Both the position numbers and the translations under genes were made by a program. From the NCBI GenBank assembly GCA_003141415.1, contig PLLX01000145.1:1-36168 (forward strand): a stretch of DNA of 36,168 bases, in the 5' to 3' direction. The notes beneath the pieces are model-generated. The model made no database searches. It saw nothing but the letters and a program-made list of their open reading frames with translations, and was not told where the DNA came from. This stretch comes from Bacteroidales bacterium (GTDB lineage Bacteria; Bacteroidota; Bacteroidia; Bacteroidales; VadinHA17). This document shows positions 30,906 through 36,168 of this stretch, in pieces (the first letter of the stretch is position 1; every line of letters starts with the position of its first letter).

Positions 30906-33900
30906 CGTTAACCGGTTGGATAGTAACAGAATCTTTTATAGAACATCCGTTCATATCTGTAACAGTAACTTTATAATATCCTGCCGGAATATTTGCCAGG
31001 GTACTGTTTGTTGAGTTATCTGACCATATATACGAATAATCAGTTCCTCTGACCCCGCCGGTGACATTTGCTACAATCCTGCCATCAGGTTTGTCAGGAC
31101 AGAAAGGCTGCGATATACTGAAGTAGAGTTTCAAGGAATCAGGCTCTGTTATTGTAATTGTTGAATTGGCATGGCAGTTATTTGCATCAGTAATTATTAC
31201 AGTGTAATTGCCTGCCGGAAGATTTATTCTTGTTTTGCCAAAGATACCATCTGACCAGAGATAATCGATCGTCTTTACCTGATTTTCCGGTTCGATATCA
31301 ATAGACCCTGTACTTTCTCCTGCACAATTAATATTAAACCCGCCTGCAATACTTGAAGGTAACGTGAACGTCAATCCAAGTTTTCCGGGTTCTGTAAGAT
31401 TAAAGGTTTCCGAGGCTTTGCATTCATTATTGTCGACGATCAGTAACTTATACTGACCGGCTTTTAGGTCTGAAATGTTTTTTGTGGTAGCAGTGAATCC
31501 ATTGGGCCCTGTCCAGGTATAAACGAAAGGAGCCGATCCGGTTGTCGGGTCCACATTGATGAAACCATTTGACAAACCATTACAACTTATGTTATAACCG
31601 TTAAAATCAGACAGGGCCCTAGTATAATTCAGAACAGGTGGAAGATCAACTCTAGCAGAATCTTTCTTGATACACCCGTTAAAATCTGTAACGGTTACAT
31701 TATAAGTTCCGGGTGTAAGTCCGGTCAGATCTTCTGTAGTTGCACCATTCGACCACAAGTATGAATATGGAGCAACACCTCCTGTAACTGTCAGATTAAT
31801 TGTACCATTATTAAAGCCCGCCGACTTACATGTAACATTAGTAGGGGTAAGTTGCGTAACAAAAACAAGAGGCTGAGTCAGAGTTATATCTTTTGTAATG
31901 ACACAATTATTAAAGTCTGTCACAACCAGATGATATGTACCTGCAGTAAGTAAAGTCTGATCTTTTTGTCCACTAATTATCCCTGATCCGTCTAAAGTGC
32001 TCCAATTGTAGTTATAGGTTCCAATGCTACCTCCAGACACTGTGACTCTGATCCATCCTGAATTAGCACCATAACAATTAATGTTATAGGCTCCATCTGT
32101 TGAAACTGATGTAGCCGGAGGACCTAAGACAAGAGCAGATGGCTCAGTAAGAGTAAATGTGGGTGAAGGTGTCAGAATACAGTTATTCTCGTCCCTGATT
32201 AAACATGTATAAACCCCGACTTTTAAACCAGTGAGATCTTTTGTCGATGAAGTAAAGCCGGCGGGTCCGGTCCAGGAATAGATATAATTGCCTGATCCGC
32301 CTGAAATTGTCATACCAATTGACCCATCAGTACCCCCATTGCATGAAATGTTGAAGTTACCATCAGGTGATTTAGACACTTGATATGCTGATAATTGCAT
32401 TCCATCCGGCTCTTTAATTACAGTACTGTCAATCTGAACGCAGTTTAAGACATCTTTTGTCTCGAGATAATAAGTCCCAGCTGTCAGATTATCTATACGA
32501 TTGGTATTAACCGGACCAGGTATATTCCCATTGAAAGTATACCATCTGTAACTGTATCCACCATGTCCACCCGATGTCTGAACCGTTGCATAACCATCAT
32601 TATACCCTTTGCATGAGATATTATAGCCCCCTGCAAATGGTGATTTACTAAACACGTTAACTATCGGAGGGGGAACTCTGAAAACTATCTTGTTGAGATT
32701 CTCGCATGTATTTACATCTTTGATATCAAGTGTATAACTTCCTGCCCCAAGATTATTATAATATTTGTAAGTTGAGGGATTTGACGGATCCAGATTATTG
32801 GTGAATATGCCACTGTATAAGGTATCATGATCATTTTTGATAACCCAATAATTATATGGAGGTGTAATTCCTCCGGTAACAGATACAAGGATAGTCCCGT
32901 CTGTCGAACCAATACAGCTGATATTATAGTTTCCGGGTGGTATTACATCAGCCGAGATATATGCCCTTGCGGTTACAGGAACAATGCTTATCGAGTCCTT
33001 GCGGTTACAGCCAAGATTATCCGTCACTTTAATGACATACTTACCGCTTGACAAATTTGCAATGGCCAATGAATCAACTTTGTGATATCCCACTGGTCCG
33101 TCCCAAACCACCTGATATGGGTTGGCACCTTTGGAAATCACAGCTTTTAATGCTGCAAGACCTGCACCTCCTGAACATGTCAACGGTTTAGTAACAACAA
33201 TACTCTGCAGCGGTTTAGCGTGGACTTTTATTTCGCTAACAACTTTTTTTCCGGGAACACAAATAGCATTATCAACTTTGGGGGTAATAGTATAATAGAC
33301 AGATTGTATTGTATCTGAATTATTTTGATAAACGAAATTGATTGCGTATGAAGGAGGAAGGTTAACTGCTGGAGATGTATTCCCAACTATAACTCCCGGT
33401 CCCCCGGTAACATTTACCGTGTAATCAAACCTCATAGCCCCTGAGGTCATAACTGTTGGAGAGTTCAGGACAATCTGAGTATTTACCGGAGCCTGAGGTG
33501 TTCCAACATAACAGATAGAAGGATAAATATTATTCGGAACAACGCGAGGTGTCGGATTGACTGTCACAGTAATATTCTGTGAGGGACCATCTGTACAACC
33601 TATGGGACTAATGGGGACAACCGTGTAAGTGACGATCTGGAAATGATCAGTATTATTAATTAATTTGTCTCCAATAATCTGATTATTGGGCAATCCGGTT
33701 ATCGGGCTGGTGTATCCAGTCATCGAACCGGTTGTTGCAACAGTATATTTAAATTTGATAAGCCCGCTGGTAAATATACTAGGACTTTGTAACTGAATAT
33801 TTGTAGTCGTGCTGTCACATTGTGTGGAATTAGAAGGAACAGGGTAAATTCTTGGGGTTGGATTCACAGTTATAATTACTATCTTATCCGGATCACTTGT

Positions 33901-36168
33901 TGAGCATCTTGGACTTATAGGTGTTATCCTATATGTAACGGTCTGGTAAGTATCGGTAGGATTATGTAATACATCCGATATAACTGAATTATTCGGCAAA
34001 CCTGCAACAGGTGTAGTAAATCCTGTAACTCCTCCAGTGGCTACTACAGTATAATTGAAGGTAATCACCCCGCTGGAAAAAATAGTTGGACTGTATAATT
34101 TGACATCTGTTATACCATCATTACATATCGTCTGGGACAATGTGCTTGGAACTAACTGTAGTGTCGGGTCAACTGTTATAACCACTGTCTTACTTGGTCC
34201 TGCTGCGCAACCTGTCGGACTTATCGGGACAATTGTGTAGGTTACTGTCTGTGAAGTATCAGTGGGATTATGAAGTACATCAGATATTACAGAATTATTC
34301 AATAATCCTGTCACAGGTGTGTTAAATCCGGTAACCCCGCCCGTGGCCACTACAGTATAATTAAATGTAATGACTCCACTGGTAAAAGTACTTGGGCTGG
34401 TAAGTATAACACTTGTTGTACCATAATTACAGATTGTATATCCCGAAGTACTGGGGAATACCTGTGGTGTTGGGTTGACTGTAATGGTAAAGATCTTTGT
34501 CGGTCCATCACACATCTTGCCTCCATTACTAAAATGTGGAGTAACAATGATCGTTGCGATAACAGGTGCATTACCTGCGTTTGTAGCAACGAAAGAAGGT
34601 ATATTACCTATACCGCTTGCTACAAGACCAATGCTGATATTATTATTTGTCCAGGTATAAGTTATAATACCTCCGGTATTGACCGTTGTAAAATTGACTG
34701 CCGTGGTGTTGGCTCCATTACAAATAATCTGGCTCACCGGCTGGTCAACCTCTGGTATTGGATTGACCGTGATAGTAAAGGTCTTAGTCGGTCCGTTACA
34801 GGTCTTGCCTCCATTGCTGAAGTGTGGAGTAACAATGATCGTTGCAACAACAGGTGCATTACCCGGGTTTGAAGCAATGAACGAAGGAATATTACCTGTA
34901 CCGCTTGCTCCAAGACCAATGCTGATATTATTATTTGTCCAGGTATAAGTCGTGATGCCTCCCGTATTGACTGTTGCAAAAGTGACTGTCGTCGTGTTGT
35001 CTCCATTACAAACAACCTGGTTTACCGGCTGGTTAACTTCTCCCGTAGGATTAACTGTTATCGTAAATGTCTTGGTTGGTCCGTCACATGTCTTGCCTCC
35101 ATTGCTGAAGTGCGGAGTAACAATGATAGTCGCTATAACAGGCACAGTGCCTGTGTTCGTAGCAACGAAAGAAGGTATATTACCTGTACCACTTGCTCCA
35201 AGACCAACACTGATATTATTATTTGTCCAGGTATAGGTCGTAATTCCTCCTGTATTGATTGTAGGAAAGGTGACTATCGTGGTGTTATCGCCATTACATA
35301 CCACCTCGCTCGGTGGCTGATTTACCTCTGCTGTCGGATCGACAGTAATCGTAAATGTCTTGGTCGGTCCGTCACAGGTAACTCCTCCATTAATGAAATG
35401 AGGGGTAACAATGATCGTTGCCACTACAGGTGCTGTGCTTATGTTCGTAGCAACGAAAGAAGGTATATTACCTGTACCACTTGCTACAAGACCAATGCTG
35501 ATGTCACTATTTGTCCAGGTATAGGTCGTTACTCCTCCCGTATTGATTGTAGCAAAGGTGACTGTCGTTGTATTATCGCCATTACAAACAACCTGGCTTA
35601 CCGGCTGATCAACCTCTCCCGTAGGATTAACTGTTATCGTAAAGGTCTTTGCCGGTCCGTCACATGTCACTCCTGCATTAGTGAAATGAGGGGTAACGAT
35701 GATCGTTGCAATTACCGGTGATGTTCCTGCATTAATTGCTGTGAACGTTGGGATACTGGCACTACCTGCAGCGGCTAATCCAATAGATGGCTGATCATTG
35801 GTCCAGGTATAGGTTGTAGCTCCTCCTGTATTGACTGTGGTAAAGGTGATTGTCGTTGTATTGCTACCATTACAAACAACCTGGCTTACCGGTTGGTCAA
35901 CCTCTCCCGTAGGATTGATTGTTATCGTAAAGGTCTTTGTCGGTCCGTCACAGGTCACTCCACCACTGGTGAAATGAGGGGTAACGATAATTGTTGCAAC
36001 TACCGGTACTGTACCTAGATTAGTAGCTGTGAACGTTGGGATATTCCCGCTGCCTGTTGCGGCCAATCCGATGCTGATATCATTATTGGTCCAGGTATAG
36101 GTCGTAACCCCTCCCGTGGTGACTGTGGTAAAGGTGACCGTCGTAGTGCTGCCTCCATTACAAACAAC
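30634..36168 (-). CDS. Giant SprB-like T9SS adhesin, 5' end outside the window
   Basis: A cell-surface repeat protein, partial: the frame is open to the window edge at 36168, so more than 1,840 residues are coded here and the true start and signal peptide lie beyond. From the N-terminal side: six 96-residue PKD-like units (about 36168-34501), four further related beta domains of about 100-120 residues (about 34500-33190), nine SprB-type repeats (about 33190-30906; ending motifs such as AGTYHLVVTDFNNC), and a C-terminal gliding-motility/CHU_C type-B sorting domain (about 30905-30634; IPNAISPNGDLINDVWN, IFNRWGETVW). It would be exported by the type IX system and attached to the cell surface, serving in adhesion or gliding. 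The next gene is its PorP/SprF partner. The short 5' TTG-initiated form is only an artefact of the window edge. Confidence 0.92.
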   Translation of the reverse strand, partial: VVCNGGSTTTVTFTTVTTGGVTTYTWTNNDISIGLAATGSGNIPTFTATNLGTVPVVATIIVTPHFTSGGVTCDGPTKTFTITINPTGEVDQPVSQVVCNGSNTTTITFTTVNTGGATTYTWTNDQPSIGLAAAGSASIPTFTAINAGTSPVIATIIVTPHFTNAGVTCDGPAKTFTITVNPTGEVDQPVSQVVCNGDNTTTVTFATINTGGVTTYTWTNSDISIGLVASGTGNIPSFVATNISTAPVVATIIVTPHFINGGVTCDGPTKTFTITVDPTAEVNQPPSEVVCNGDNTTIVTFPTINTGGITTYTWTNNNISVGLGASGTGNIPSFVATNTGTVPVIATIIVTPHFSNGGKTCDGPTKTFTITVNPTGEVNQPVNQVVCNGDNTTTVTFATVNTGGITTYTWTNNNISIGLGASGTGNIPSFIASNPGNAPVVATIIVTPHFSNGGKTCNGPTKTFTITVNPIPEVDQPVSQIICNGANTTAVNFTTVNTGGIITYTWTNNNISIGLVASGIGNIPSFVATNAGNAPVIATIIVTPHFSNGGKMCDGPTKIFTITVNPTPQVFPSTSGYTICNYGTTSVILTSPSTFTSGVITFNYTVVATGGVTGFNTPVTGLLNNSVISDVLHNPTDTSQTVTYTIVPISPTGCAAGPSKTVVITVDPTLQLVPSTLSQTICNDGITDVKLYSPTIFSSGVITFNYTVVATGGVTGFTTPVAGLPNNSVISDVLHNPTDTYQTVTYRITPISPRCSTSDPDKIVIITVNPTPRIYPVPSNSTQCDSTTTNIQLQSPSIFTSGLIKFKYTVATTGSMTGYTSPITGLPNNQIIGDKLINNTDHFQIVTYTVVPISPIGCTDGPSQNITVTVNPTPRVVPNNIYPSICYVGTPQAPVNTQIVLNSPTVMTSGAMRFDYTVNVTGGPGVIVGNTSPAVNLPPSYAINFVYQNNSDTIQSVYYTITPKVDNAICVPGKKVVSEIKVHAKPLQSIVVTKPLTCSGGAGLAALKAVISKGANPYQVVWDGPVGYHKVDSLAIANLSSGKYVIKVTDNLGCNRKDSISIVPVTARAYISADVIPPGNYNISCIGSTDGTILVSVTGGITPPYNYWVIKNDHDTLYSGIFTNNLDPSNPSTYKYYNNLGAGSYTLDIKDVNTCENLNKIVFRVPPPIVNVFSKSPFAGGYNISCKGYNDGYATVQTSGGHGGYSYRWYTFNGNIPGPVNTNRIDNLTAGTYYLETKDVLNCVQIDSTVIKEPDGMQLSAYQVSKSPDGNFNISCNGGTDGSIGMTISGGSGNYIYSWTGPAGFTSSTKDLTGLKVGVYTCLIRDENNCILTPSPTFTLTEPSALVLGPPATSVSTDGAYNINCYGANSGWIRVTVSGGSIGTYNYNWSTLDGSGIISGQKDQTLLTAGTYHLVVTDFNNCVITKDITLTQPLVFVTQLTPTNVTCKSAGFNNGTINLTVTGGVAPYSYLWSNGATTEDLTGLTPGTYNVTVTDFNGCIKKDSARVDLPPVLNYTRALSDFNGYNISCNGLSNGFINVDPTTGSAPFVYTWTGPNGFTATTKNISDLKAGQYKLLIVDNNECKASETFNLTEPGKLGLTFTLPSSIAGGFNINCAGESTGSIDIEPENQVKTIDYLWSDGIFGKTRINLPAGNYTVIITDANNCHANSTITITEPDSLKLYFSISQPFCPDKPDGRIVANVTGGVRGTDYSYIWSDNSTNSTLANIPAGYYKVTVTDMNGCSIKDSVTIQPVNETCLVIPNAISPNGDLINDVWNIGLKELYPSMEVIIFNRWGETVWRSEKGYPRPWDGTSNGSSLPIDSYHYIIDLHNGSRPIVGNITIVR
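30906..33190 (-). repeat. Nine SprB-type protein repeats
   Basis: Nine diverged units in the adhesin, each opening with a cysteine-containing ISCNG-like segment and closing with GxYxxxVxDxxxC. DNA identity between units is low, unlike the 288-bp array, so they are old. Confidence 0.75.
34501..36168 (-). repeat. 288-bp tandem repeat array in the adhesin gene
   Basis: The GGTCC-containing segment that encodes C-D/N-G-P recurs with its lead base at 34501, 34789, 35077, 35365, 35653 and 35941, exactly 288 nt apart each time. Each unit codes 96 residues (CDGPTKTFTITVNP ... ATIIVTPHFSNGG). Five units are complete and a sixth runs to the window edge. Unit similarity at DNA level is high. Confidence 0.9.

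Noticed and set aside
35110..35721. 203-residue open frame on the plus strand, antisense to the adhesin
   Set aside because: It is the shadow of the 288-bp repeat array: its sequence repeats with a 96-residue period and is Cys/Arg/Tyr-rich with no family features.
30634..36066. Adhesin start at 36066
   Set aside because: The codon there is a TTG (Leu) in the middle of a repeat unit, and the frame stays open to 36168; the true start is outside the window.
34501..36168. Regular repeats that could suggest a CRISPR array
   Set aside because: The units are 288 nt long, in frame, and encode a beta-domain protein; there are no short direct repeats with unique spacers and no cas genes.

Overview
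This is a Bacteroidota (Bacteroidetes) chromosome fragment, probably from a free-living or facultatively anaerobic member of the Bacteroidales or a related order. The evidence is a PorP/SprF protein beside a giant SprB-type adhesin with a gliding-motility/type IX secretion C-terminal domain, Bacteroidetes-type promoters (-7 box TAnnTTTG with a -33 TTG/TTTG about 20 nt upstream), weak Shine-Dalgarno signals, an AT-rich base composition, and typical family members (YfhO, dimeric GlyS, NrtR-like Nudix regulator, CPBP proteases). No tRNA, rRNA, CRISPR array, transposase or phage gene was seen.

Layout. (1) 119-2219, minus strand: a PPP-type phosphatase and an M24 Xaa-Pro aminopeptidase. (2) 2464-8632: a nitric-oxide detoxification and sensing island. 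On the minus strand are a di-iron Fe-S repair protein (ric/scdA) and a quinol-type NO reductase. On the plus strand, diverging from them, are an NsrR-like Rrf2 regulator, a NapH/NosR-like membrane ferredoxin, a DUF438-hemerythrin-PAS protein and a DUF1858 protein. The 128-bp divergent spacer carries two Bacteroidetes promoters whose -33 elements both fall in or next to one 7-6-7 inverted repeat, which looks like a single shared operator. Both ric and the DUF1858 gene carry an apparent one-base deletion. (3) 8880-13146: an unknown helical protein, then an NrtR-like Nudix-fold regulator divergent from a secreted GH2 beta-mannosidase. Two 21-bp copies of an ATTGTGT-N7-ACACAAT operator lie between them, one on each promoter. 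(4) 13359-18212: two CPBP intramembrane proteases around dusB, then nadB. (5) 18221-18395: a small element with about 31-bp G/C-run inverted ends. (6) 18482-29553, plus strand: glyS followed by a surface-glycan cluster (three GT4 glycosyltransferases, two methyltransferases, a Wzx-like flippase, YfhO). (7) 29634 to the window end, minus strand: PorP/SprF and a giant T9SS adhesin truncated by the window edge. Its N-proximal part in the window is an array of 288-bp repeats in exact register.

How it works together. The island in (2) would remove NO (qNor), repair NO-damaged Fe-S/iron centres (Ric) and sense NO through an Fe-S repressor (Rrf2). Region (3) looks like a locally regulated mannoside-degrading unit. 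Regions (6) and (7) build and decorate the cell surface, with glycan assembly and export in one and a T9SS-delivered adhesin in the other.

The most interesting points are the two divergent-promoter operator arrangements, the paired frameshifts in the NO island, the perfectly periodic adhesin repeats, and three intergenic zones built from inward-facing 9-10-nt repeats.
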